Shown here: piece by piece, positions 11,335 through 18,792 of the stretch | Layout: each line of letters opens with the position of its first letter | Position numbering within the stretch: position 1 is the first letter of the stretch | From: Heterodera schachtii | Taxonomy: Eukaryota; Nematoda; Chromadorea; Rhabditida; Heteroderidae | Direction: 5' to 3' | DNA: 64,000 bases | Assembly (NCBI GenBank): GCA_023374025.1 | Contig: SIJG01000114.1 | Coordinates: 218,322-282,321 of the forward strand | Notes under the pieces: generated by a model | Seen by the model: only the letters and a program-made list of their open reading frames with translations | Told to the model about the DNA's origin: nothing | Database searches by the model: none | Program-made: the position numbers and the translations under genes

Positions 11335-11895
11335 AAAAAAATAAATTGCATAAAATATTTCCTAGGAACTAATTAAATAGAAAATAAATCTTTACCTTAA
11401 TCATTAATAACCATTAATTATTTGATTTAAAACTTAAAAATATTGACGAATGACACTTGAATTAATAAGATTTTTAAATATATGATTTTTAAAGGTAAAA
11501 CTTTTAACTTAATAAAAATAAAAGTTATAATACATTTACAAAAGAAAAATTATCAATAAGTCAAAAATGACCCATGCTCATAAGGCAGAATGTGTTATAT
11601 ACAATATATAATTGACTACTATTCTTGAAAAATAAATTTTTACATTTAATGAAAAGGTCCATCAAAATGAATATTTTAATTTTACAAATGGAATTATACA
11701 ACAAAATAATTTATCCATTGCATAAATATTATCGATAAAATATGTATCATTGAACTAAAAAATATCTATAAAGTAAAAAAAAATTCTGAAATTAAACAAT
11801 TTTCATTAATGGCGTTAATTAATGGAACATTAGCTTCAAAAATGTGACAGCACCCGTGTCAACGTCCAAATTCTTGAGTCTTCTTCCCTCACCGA
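11335..11895. other. AT-rich spacer left of the retrotransposon
   Basis: About 500 bases of A-rich DNA without a gene, followed by a 54-base GC-richer strip (11842-11895) directly against the 5' LTR. The strip begins TGTGACAGCACCCGTG. A TGTGACAGC start is seen in LTRs of some Ty3-type elements, so it might be the truncated edge of another LTR; this is speculation. Confidence 0.5.
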
Positions 11896-11977
11896 TGTTG
11901 TGTATATCACTCAATATTCAAATGTACGCCATTTACCGTACCCATTTTCGTGTCAATACTCATCTCTCAGCATCGTC

Positions 11978-12007
11978 CATAAATACCCATCATTTTGTCA
12001 CTCAGTT
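11978..12007 (+). promoter_or_regulatory. candidate LTR core promoter
   Basis: CATAAATAC (11978-11986) resembles a TATA box, and an initiator-like TCAGTT (12002-12007) lies about 25 bp downstream. The corresponding TATA-like word (CCATAAATACCC) is present in the 3' LTR and in the minus-strand LTR at 18686-18695. Transcription of the element would start here; this is inferred from position and motif only. Confidence 0.45.
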
Positions 12008-12120
12008 TGTTCATCCCTGTTATCCCACATTCAGTCTTCATTCATCTTCATATTTTATTATTCATTTATTCTTCATCCACCGACACACCAATTTTATTAT
12101 TTATTATTTTGCCTCCGACA

Positions 12121-12126
12121 AATAAA
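12121..12126 (+). terminator. polyadenylation signal AATAAA in 5' LTR
   Basis: AATAAA about 40 bp before the LTR end, preceded by a T-rich region and followed by GT/T-rich sequence. It is duplicated in the 3' LTR at 17114-17119, where it would serve to end the genomic transcript. Confidence 0.6.
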
Positions 12127-12170
12127 GTATTTTTATTATTCGTTGTGTTCACCGTTGAACATAACATTTT

Positions 12171-12188
12171 TGGCGCAGTCAGCGAAGT
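12171..12188 (+). other. candidate primer-binding site
   Basis: TGGCGCAGTCAGCGAAGT starts 4 nt after the LTR end. TGG is the usual start of a binding site complementary to a tRNA 3' CCA end, and the position is right for minus-strand priming. Which tRNA would pair is not decided here. The minus-strand element has TGGCGACGCC at the equivalent position. Confidence 0.6.
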
Positions 12189-12748
12189 GATTTATTTTTT
12201 GTAACACTCGCGCCTAGCATTTGGCGCAAATCAACTTTGGCTAAATTGTCAGCAAATTCGTTTGGAGCACTCTCAAATTTCTTTTTATTCTATTCATTCA
12301 TCATTCATTTTGGCTTTTGCGAGGTTGGTTGTTAGCAGCTCGCATCGGTCGGCACACCACCAATTTCACCATTTTCCATCAATTTCGACCTTTGCCCACC
12401 CCGTAACACATCGGCTTGAACGTCAAGGCAAAATCATAGCCGCTGAACGCCAAGCAAGCCGAGAAGCCTTACTGCAACACTTACGCCGTAAAAAGCCTCT
12501 GAGTGCACTGTTTTAAGGAAAGACACATTTGTGAAAGTGTAAGTCATTGCGACCGCTACACTCAGCGCATTTGTGCATCTTCCCATCACCAAAGGTCGTT
12601 TATTGATTTCCAACTCATTTTTCTGTGCCGGACCACCACTGCAGCAATTGCTGGCCGACGCCAAGCAAAGTCATTTCACTCTCTTATCATCATTCAAATT
12701 CACCACTCATCAAATCTCTGCTCCAATTGAATTCATTTTCTGACTAAA
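12189..12748 (+). other. untranslated leader of the retrotransposon
   Basis: 560 bases between the primer-binding site and the gag ATG. Short open frames occur on both strands but none has a domain or good context. This is expected leader/packaging sequence. It contains a second TTTGGCGCAAATC word at about 12221. Confidence 0.6.
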
Positions 12749-13678
12749 ATGGCCGTTGACTTTGCTCAAATACTAAAGCAATTAGTCGACCAACAAACTC
12801 AAGCATTTCAAAATTTGCTTCAAAATGCCCAACCAAATCCCAATGTTCCCAATCATTCAACAATTTATTCCACCATTAATTCCCAACTTGGTGAATTTTC
12901 ATTCAATCCAGAAATGGATTCAACATTTCAAAATTGGCTCGACCGTTATGGGCCTTTCATCCAAGTTGATGGGAAGGACCTCCCCGATCAGATGCAAGTT
13001 CGGCTCCTGCTCGGCAAGCTCGGATCGGAGGAGTACAACCGCTATGCCGAAAGTGTGCTTCCAAGCAAGCCCACTGACTTCACGCTGGCGCAGACGATCG
13101 ACAAGCTCAAGGCTATGTTTGGTGAAACAAAATCCATTTTCACCCGTCGATTTGAATGTTTTCAGCTCACAAAGTCAATTTCACAATCCCCATTAGATTT
13201 CGCCAGCCAGGTCAATGCAATGTGCGAGCGATCACAAATGGATCTGACCAAGGACGAAATCAAGGCACTGATCTTCCTCACGGGACTTTCGGACACTAAT
13301 CGAGAACTCCGTGAGCTGGCACATTCAACTCATGTGGCCAATTCGGTCACTCTAAAACCCCAAAAATTAAGGGATCAACGACAGCAAAAGCGGAGTGTGT
13401 CGCAAAGCTCGTCCAAGACGACGACCACCAGCAACAATCAACGAGCATCCCAATTTCAGCGCAAACCGCAACAACCACCGTCGCCATGCCGTTTCTGCAA
13501 TCAAATGCACTGGGTCAGCGACTGTCCAAGGCACCGATCTGCTCAAACTGCAATCGTCGTGGCCACCATCAATCAAAATGCCGTTTGCCATCGTCATCAT
13601 CCAAGTCCAATTCACATCACAACCATGCCACAATGTCCATCTTCAACATCGGAGACGACATTTCGGATTGGATCATGA
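12749..13678 (+). CDS. gag: Gag (capsid/nucleocapsid) of the Ty3/gypsy element
   Basis: The first ATG with good context (AAAATGG) opens a 309-codon frame. The N-terminal half has the capsid-like pattern of K02A2.6-type Gag: a Gln/Asn-rich start, FQNWLDRYGPF at about residues 60-70, then VRLLLGKLG and RYAESVLPSKPTDF. A basic Ser/Thr-rich linker follows (about residues 200-245), then zinc knuckle CRFCNQMHWVSDC (C-X2-C-X3-H-X4-C) near 13487-13525. The second knuckle, CSNCNRRGHHQSKC, is in the neighbouring frame from about 13531, so the last 50 codons of this ORF are probably read out of frame. Gag packages the element RNA into cytoplasmic particles. The mixed frame means this copy makes at best a truncated nucleocapsid. 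Confidence 0.85.
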   Translation: MAVDFAQILKQLVDQQTQAFQNLLQNAQPNPNVPNHSTIYSTINSQLGEFSFNPEMDSTFQNWLDRYGPFIQVDGKDLPDQMQVRLLLGKLGSEEYNRYAESVLPSKPTDFTLAQTIDKLKAMFGETKSIFTRRFECFQLTKSISQSPLDFASQVNAMCERSQMDLTKDEIKALIFLTGLSDTNRELRELAHSTHVANSVTLKPQKLRDQRQQKRSVSQSSSKTTTTSNNQRASQFQRKPQQPPSPCRFCNQMHWVSDCPRHRSAQTAIVVATINQNAVCHRHHPSPIHITTMPQCPSSTSETTFRIGS

Positions 13679-13914
13679 TCGATTGTCAACTCAATGGCAG
13701 CAAGGCATCACTGATGGCCGATTCTGGATCACGTTTGGCCGTCATTCAGTAAACATTATGGGAACAGTTAGGCAGCCCCAAACTCAAAAAGGGCATTTCA
13801 AAAGCCAAATCATATTCGGGGCACTTTTTCGAAATCTCCGGGTATTTCATTTTTTCAGTCACATACCAAGGTGTCACACTTCAATTAGAGTGCCATGTCG
13901 CACCAAAAGGAGCA
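13531..13914 (+). pseudogene. second zinc knuckle and aspartic protease, interrupted by a stop
   Basis: In frame with pol, this segment encodes the C-X2-C-X4-H-X4-C knuckle at about 13540-13581 and then the retropepsin active site: ADSGS, with the catalytic Asp codon at 13720-13722, followed by RLAVIQ. A TAA at 13750-13752 interrupts the protease. The same frame then continues open with protease-like sequence (SYSGHFFEISGYFIFSV) and reaches NLFGLPWI, the equivalent of the usual protease end. A single nonsense change therefore seems to have inactivated an otherwise readable domain. The protease would process the Gag-Pol polyprotein. Confidence 0.85.
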
Positions 13915-14714
13915 ATGAATCTGTTTGGTCTTCCATGGATCAGGGCGTTCGAAGCAGCACTTCAACGTCCCATTGTCACTACTCTCACCACGGATCAATT
14001 CAAATTCGACACCGATTTAAATTCAATCGCAATCTCGGAGGACCCGGACAAATTGGCGACAATTTTAAAACAAAAATTTCCCAAAGTTTTCTCCCCAAGC
14101 TTAGGCCTTTGCAACAAAATGTGCGCACACCTCCACCTCAAGTCCGGAGTACAACCCGTCTTTTGCCGTCCTCGACCGGTCCCACATGCGGCCAAATCAG
14201 CAGTCGACGCAGAACTTGATCGGCTCGTCGCTTGCGGTGCCATCAAACAAGTCGATTACAGCAAGTGGGCAGCGCCGATCGTTGCAGTTCGAAAGAAGAA
14301 CGGCGATGTGCGTGTGTGCATTGATTTTGCAACTGGACTCAACGATTGTTTGGAGTTGAATCGCCACCCACTCCCACGCATAGATGACATTTTCGCGGCG
14401 TTGGAAGGATCAACAGTATTCAGCCAAATCGATTTCCGAGACGCCTATTTGCAAATTGCGCTGGACGAGGAATCAAAAGAGTTAGTGGGAATAAACACAC
14501 ACCGGGGCTTATTTCAGTACCAACGCCTGCCATTTGGTGTCAAAAGCGCTCCCAGCATTTTTCAAAAGCTTATGGATGAGCTCACCGCCGGACTTAACGG
14601 AGTTTTTGGCTACTTGGACGACTTCATTGTGGCCACATCAACACTGGAGGAACATCATTCGCTTCTCAAGAAATTCTTTTCCCGGCTCCAAGACTGGGGC
14701 CTACGTGTTCAGGC
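13915..14714 (+). pseudogene. pol: reverse transcriptase, fingers and palm, thumb deleted
   Basis: This continues the protease frame. RT motifs appear in order: SKWAAPIVAVRKKNGDVRVC (fingers), LNRHPLPRIDDIF, the first catalytic motif FSQIDFRDAY (Asp codon 14431-14433), FQYQRLPFGVKSAPSIFQ, and the YLDD box (14611-14622, both Asp present), then DWGLRV. It should next run through the thumb (the family normally has roughly 50-60 residues up to LVNYYGRFIK). Instead it jumps at about 14710-14715 to LNYYGRFIKPM in another frame. The polymerase active site is intact, but the thumb is mostly gone and translation stops at 14721. Confidence 0.9.
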
Positions 14715-16505
14715 GCGCTGAACTATTACGGACGCTTCATCAAACCAATGCGTGAGCTTCGCACACCGCTTGACGAGTTGCTCAAAAAGGATGTTCCTTG
14801 GCAATGGGGTCACGAACAACAACAAGCATTCATCAAAGCAAAGGAGTTGATGCAATCCGATCTTCTCCTCACCCACTACGACCCGTCCAAGCCGATCATC
14901 GTGGCAGCGGATGCCAGCAAAAATGGAATTGGAGCCACAATCAGTCATTCATTTCCAGATGGCTCCGAAAAAGTGGTTGAACATGCCTCACGTTCTCTCT
15001 CATCCGCGGAGCAGAATTATTCGCAAATCGAAAAGGAGGCCCTTGCACTTATTTTCGCTGTCCAAAAGTTCCATAGAATGATCTACGGACGCCGCTTTAC
15101 ACTGCTCACTGATCACAAGCCGCTTGTTGCTATTTTTGGATCAAAGAACGGAATACCAATTTATACCGCTTCAAGACTCCAAAGATGGGCTTTAATTCTT
15201 TCAAATTATGATTTCCAAATAAAATATATTTCAACAAATTCATTTGGACAGGTGGACGTTCTTTCACGTCTTGTGGCTCAAAAACGTGAAGCTGTACAAT
15301 CAGAAGACCGAGTGATCGCCACAATTGAGGAAATTCCCTTGTCAATTTCAGATCACGATCACCCGACTTCGCACGATGAGCCCGACGTGTCCGCTGTCGA
15401 ATACGTTTTCATGGCAACAATTGATCAACTTCCGGTCACCACAAAAGAAGTTGCCGAGCAGACACAACTCGACGAAACTCTCAGGAAAGTTTCCGAATTT
15501 TGTCGGAATGGTTGGCCAAAGAAATCACCCCAAAATTTAGCAGCTTATTTCACACACCGGTTCAAACTCTCGGAAGTCAATGGATGTCTTCTGTTTGGAG
15601 AGCGCGTCATCATCCCGGCAGAATTGCGCCAACGCATCCTGTCCGCGCTCCATTTCACTCATCCTGGCATTGTTCGGATGAAGGCTCTTGCACAGCGACA
15701 CGTGTACTGGCCACGCATGGACCTCGACATTGACAGGTGCGTCCGAAACTGTGACGAATGTGCACTTGCAGCGAAAGCACCACCAAAAGCGCCACTTCGT
15801 CCATGGCCTTCCACAAACAAAGTGTATGAGCGTCTACACATGGATTTCGCCGGACCATGTTCTGATGGACGTCTCTACCTGATTGTCGTGGATGCTTTTA
15901 GCAAATGGCCAGAAATATTCTCAGTCAAAAGCACAACCGCCGACAACGTCATTGTCCAATTGGAATGGCTATTTTCGCGATACGGTTTTCCCTGTGAAAT
16001 CGTCACCGATAATGGCCCACCTTTTCATTCAAATGAATTTTCCCATTTTTGCAGGACCAGGGGAATTAAGCAAAGTTTTTGTCCACCTTACCACCCGCAG
16101 AGCAATGGACAAGCCGAACGCTTTGTGGACATTTTCAAGAGACAAATGAAAAAGTGTGCAGCCAAGGACAAACAGTGGGTCACCAACTCTTTGTTTGCCT
16201 ATCGCAACACACCAAACATCGCTCTGAACGGACGCATCCCTGCCGAACTTTTTCTTGGCCGTGCCCCACGAACAGAACTTTGTTTGCTGAAACCAACTGT
16301 TTCACACTCAACAAAAAACGGCACCAAAGACTACACCAACAACATGACAAAACAGTTCAATCGCCAAAACGGAGTTCGCCGTCGAACTTTCGCGGTTGGA
16401 GACGATGTTCTGATAGTCAATTATCGGAACAACAAAGCATGTGGTTACATGGTAAAGTTGTTGAAGGCGCAGGTGTGGTTTGGAAAGTTCAAGTTCCAAT
16501 CTTAA
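14715..16505 (+). pseudogene. pol: RNase H and integrase
   Basis: This frame starts within the RT connection (LNYYGRFIKPM). RNase H shows AADASKNGIGA (Asp 14910-14912), QIEKEALAL, LLTDHKPLV and DVLSRL. Integrase has an HHCC zinc domain (HFTHPG...CDEC), then the DDE core: HMDFAGP (Asp 15843-15845), VTDNGPPF (Asp 16008-16010) and GQAERFVD (Glu 16116-16118), giving the expected D-X35-E spacing. YRNTPN and the GDDV strand of the C-terminal domain follow. The frame ends at TAA 16503-16505 because of a shift near 16437. RNase H removes template RNA; integrase joins the new DNA to the host genome. Catalytic residues are all visible, but without upstream continuity the protein cannot be made as part of a normal polyprotein. 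Confidence 0.92.
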
Positions 16506-16807
16506 ACGCCGTTGTGCGTAGACATACCAATCAAATGCGTCACTTTTTCCCCATTTCACAACAGTCTCAAGGTTCACATCATCAACAACATCATCAAATT
16601 GTTCACCATGAACCCGAGACCGAACCGAACACTCCTCAGCGTCAGCGTCGCGTGCGTTTCGCGGACGAACAACCTGAAGAGCAACCGGTTCCAAACGTCC
16701 AAGATGAGCACAATCAGAACGAAGTCAGACGGTCGAACCGCAACCGCCGTCCTCCAAAACTGCTCGACATGGATACATCAAAAACACGATACGGTTACAA
16801 AAATTGA
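16437..16807 (+). pseudogene. integrase C-terminal tail in a shifted frame
   Basis: From about 16437 the integrase C-terminal domain continues in a different frame: WLHGKVVEGAGVVWKVQV, then RRHTNQMRHF, matching the usual end of Ty3-type integrases. A His/Gln- and charge-rich tail follows (HHQQHHQ, VRFADEQPEEQP) and a basic end (RRSNRNRRPPKLLD) before TGA at 16805-16807. The change of frame between NYRNNKA and WLHGK indicates a small indel around 16430-16442. Confidence 0.8.
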
Positions 16808-16856
16808 CTGATCCACTCACCAACCCCATTTTTTTCTCATTACATTCAAAAAACTT

Positions 16857-16867
16857 AAAGGGGGAGG
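16857..16867 (+). other. polypurine tract
   Basis: AAAGGGGGAGG directly precedes the 3' LTR, where the plus-strand primer of LTR retrotransposons normally forms. All bases are purines, and the spacing to the TG of the LTR is zero. Confidence 0.8.
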
Positions 16868-17159
16868 TGTTGTGTATATCACCCAATATTCAAATGTACG
16901 CCATTTACCGTACCCAATTTCGTGTCAATACTTATCTCTCAGCATCGTCCATAAATACCCATCATTTTGTCACTCAGTTGTTCTTCCCTGGTTTTCCCTC
17001 ATTCAGTTGTTCCTTCTCCACTTTCAGTCTTCATACATCATCATATTTTATTATTCATTTATTCTTCATCCACCGACACACCAATTTTATTATTTATTAT
17101 TTTGCCTCCGACAAATAAAGTATTTTTATTATTCGTTGTGTTCACCGTTGAACATAACA
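16868..17159 (+). repeat. 3' LTR of the Ty3/gypsy element
   Basis: 292 bp from TGTTGTGTATATCAC to GTTGAACATAACA. It matches the 5' LTR except for a few substitutions and a rearranged, 21-bp-longer block in its middle (around 16978-17030). AATAAA at 17114-17119. It abuts directly on minus-strand protease sequence of another element. Confidence 0.95.
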
Positions 17160-18385
17160 CAACATATCAATTCCCAAAAGATTAAGTGATCCTTTCTTCG
17201 TCACATAATATTGCCCATTAACTGTTTTTCCTCCAAATGAAAAACGAGCTGTGCCTTTTCCCAAAAGCGTACAGCTTGTACCATCATGGTACACGGCTTG
17301 CTCATTACAGTGGGTCAGCCGAGGCTTTCCAATAGCCATATGTGCGACTTCGTCCAGCACAGTCAAATCGGCACCCGAGTCAAGCACAAATTTGATCGGA
17401 TTGTCATCCACCCAGATCGTCACTTCCATCAGTCGTGTGGATCCATTCAGGGTGTTGACCATTAGGCCACCAATTCGCAGGGCATTCATCTTCTTGCCTA
17501 GCTTTGGTCCCTTTTGCTTTGCCAGCCATTCATGATGTGCGGCGCACATACTCTGAACATGTCCAACTTTCGAGCATTTTCGACACATTGTCTTCAAATG
17601 CGGACAGTTCAATGGAGTGTGCTCTCTGCCACAACGCCAACATGATTGCTGCTTATAGCCCTTTTCTCCAAAATTGTCCTTCTTCGGTTGTCTGCGCTTT
17701 ACAGCCAAAATGTTGGAATTCGATGGTCTCTCCATCGCTTTTGCTTCCGATATGGTCGACAGAAACATTTGTAAGTCGTTCACAACACTTTCATATGTTG
17801 CTCTGTCACCGTCGGCAGCCAACTTTGACAGTATGCGCTTTCGCAATTCAGCATCCTTCGGCGATTTGAGCGCCACGAGGAGCATCAAGCAGTTGAACTG
17901 CTGTTCATTGAGTTTCTTAAACTCAAAATCGCTTAACAGCCTTTTGGGCGGGTGATGAAGCCGCGAAAGTCCTCCTCGTCTTGCTTTACAGCCTTTAAGC
18001 ACTCATATCGGTTGATCCATACTGATTGTTGCTTCGCAAATAAGCTTAACAGCATTTGCGAAGTCTTTGAAAAGTCAAACTCAGTTGGCTTTTTCGGCAA
18101 ACAATGTTTGCTGTATTCGCTGTAGGCCGCTTCGCTTAGCTTTGTCAGCAAAAGCTTAACCTTCAATTCATCCTGAAGGTTTGGCGCGGAGCAGTCGAGC
18201 GCGAGGGCAAAGCGTTCCAGCCAACCCTCGATGTCACTTTCGCCATGGTCACCAAGACCAAAACAGTCGAAATTTGCCAAATTCGGCAATTGAGTCGGTT
18301 GAGCTGGTGCTGCGACATTTGCTTGCTGCGCAGTCAAGAACTGCTGGAACACGTCGGACAGTTGACGAATTGCTGCTTCCGCCAT
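17160..18385 (-). pseudogene. gag: Gag and partial protease, frameshifted and truncated
   Basis: The first ATG on the minus strand is at 18385 (GAAAATGGCGG). Gag has an Ala/Gln/Pro-rich start, then IEGWLERFALAL, VKLLLTKLS and YSKHCLPKKPTEFDF, the same capsid pattern as the first element's Gag but clearly a different sequence. The frame breaks near 17950-17965 in a C/A-rich run and resumes with SDFEFKKLNEQQFNCLMLL. Two zinc knuckles follow: CWRCGREHTPLNC (about 17602-17642) and CRKCSKVGHVQSMC (about 17544-17586). The protease active site is FVLDSGADLTVLDE (about 17355-17390), and the segment ends at LLGIDML where the neighbouring LTR begins. Both knuckles and protease share one frame, unlike the first element. 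Confidence 0.9.
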
Positions 18386-18505
18386 TTTCAATGCTCACTG
18401 CTCACAATTGATGAACAACAACTTAAAAGTTGAACAATCAAAATTGTTTTGTTGAAAACCAAAACAAAAGTCGAGTTGAGTTCGCAATTTGTAGGGCGTC
18501 GCCAA

Positions 18506-18792
18506 TGTTGTGCCGTCAAATCCCAAACCGGCGAAGTGAATAAACAATTATTTTATTCAAGTTGGGAGACACAAATAAATAAAAGGAGAGAAGAGGGACG
18601 GAGGGCAAAGGGCGAATATTGATTAAACAATATAAGCAAAATAAATGGGTGACAATTGAATGACAAGGAGGTCAGAGGACGCGGGGTATTTATGGGGGAC
18701 TGAAGGGAAGAGAGAGAGAGAGGAGAGATAAAGGGGAGAGAAATAAAGGAATAAAAATAATATGGGCGGACAATAGAGTACCGGTCCCAACA
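18506..18792 (-). repeat. 5' LTR of the minus-strand element
   Basis: 287 bp, on the minus strand starting TGTTGGGACCGGTACTC and ending GACGGCACAACA, followed by a TTGGCGACGCC primer-binding region. It contains a TATA-like CCATAAATACCC (plus-strand 18686-18695), a (GA)n run near 18709-18723 and an AATAAA signal (plus-strand 18552-18557). No second copy of this LTR exists in the window. Confidence 0.8.

Larger units (their letters stand above)
8290..11340. other. GC-richer island with exon-like ORFs
   Basis: Composition changes abruptly near 8290, from T-rich desert to mixed sequence with CpG-containing blocks, and fades back near 11340. The island contains several exon-like open segments on both strands (listed separately), splice-acceptor-like tracts, the decamer TGCCGAAGCA in several places, and a tandem repeat at its right end. 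It contains no complete recognisable gene. It could be a decayed host gene fragment or a remnant of an unrecognised mobile element; its base composition is closer to the neighbouring retroelements than to the desert. Confidence 0.6.
11896..12166 (+). repeat. 5' LTR of the Ty3/gypsy element
   Basis: 271 bp beginning TGTTGTGTATATCAC and ending GTTGAACATAACA, matching the 3' LTR at 16868-17159 along its whole length. Differences are a few scattered substitutions and a block around 12008-12050, where the 3' copy is 21 bp longer and more diverged. It contains a TATA-like element and an AATAAA signal. Confidence 0.95.
11896..17159 (+). mobile_element. Ty3/gypsy LTR retrotransposon, nearly full length, degenerate
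   Basis: A 5.26-kb element with both LTRs (TGTTG...AACA), a primer-binding-site region, gag, then protease, RT, RNase H and integrase in Ty3/gypsy order (integrase after RNase H), and a polypurine tract against the 3' LTR. Its GC content is far above the surrounding desert. It is broken: the two zinc knuckles lie in different frames near 13530, there is an in-frame TAA at 13750-13752, a large part of the RT thumb is missing near 14710, and the frame shifts near 16437. The bases next to the two ends (ACCGA on the left, CAACA on the right) do not form a target-site duplication. Classification rests on RT, integrase and domain order. This copy should not be autonomous. Confidence 0.95.
17160..18792 (-). 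mobile_element. second Ty3/gypsy element, 5' part only
   Basis: Read on the minus strand, the element starts with an LTR at 18792-18506, then a primer-binding-site region (TTGGCGACGCC at 18505-18495), gag and the beginning of protease. It stops at 17160, exactly at the 3' LTR of the first element. RT, RNase H, integrase and the second LTR are missing. The sequence to the left of the first element (before 11896) does not continue this pol, so the other half has been lost or moved, not merely split by the insertion. Confidence 0.9.

Noticed and set aside
11844..12204. ORFs across the 5' LTR (and their equivalents at 16804-17189)
   Set aside because: They repeat in both LTRs, have poor composition (Ser/His/Phe-rich), and LTRs are not expected to encode protein.
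13395..14219. 274-codon ORF overlapping gag and RT
   Set aside because: His/Arg/Ser-rich alternative-frame translation; the real domains are in the other two frames.
15130..15858. Minus-strand ORFs inside RNase H/integrase
   Set aside because: Shadows of the plus-strand pol frame, which contains all the catalytic motifs.
17251..18433. Plus-strand ORFs opposite the second element
   Set aside because: Antisense shadows of minus-strand gag and protease.
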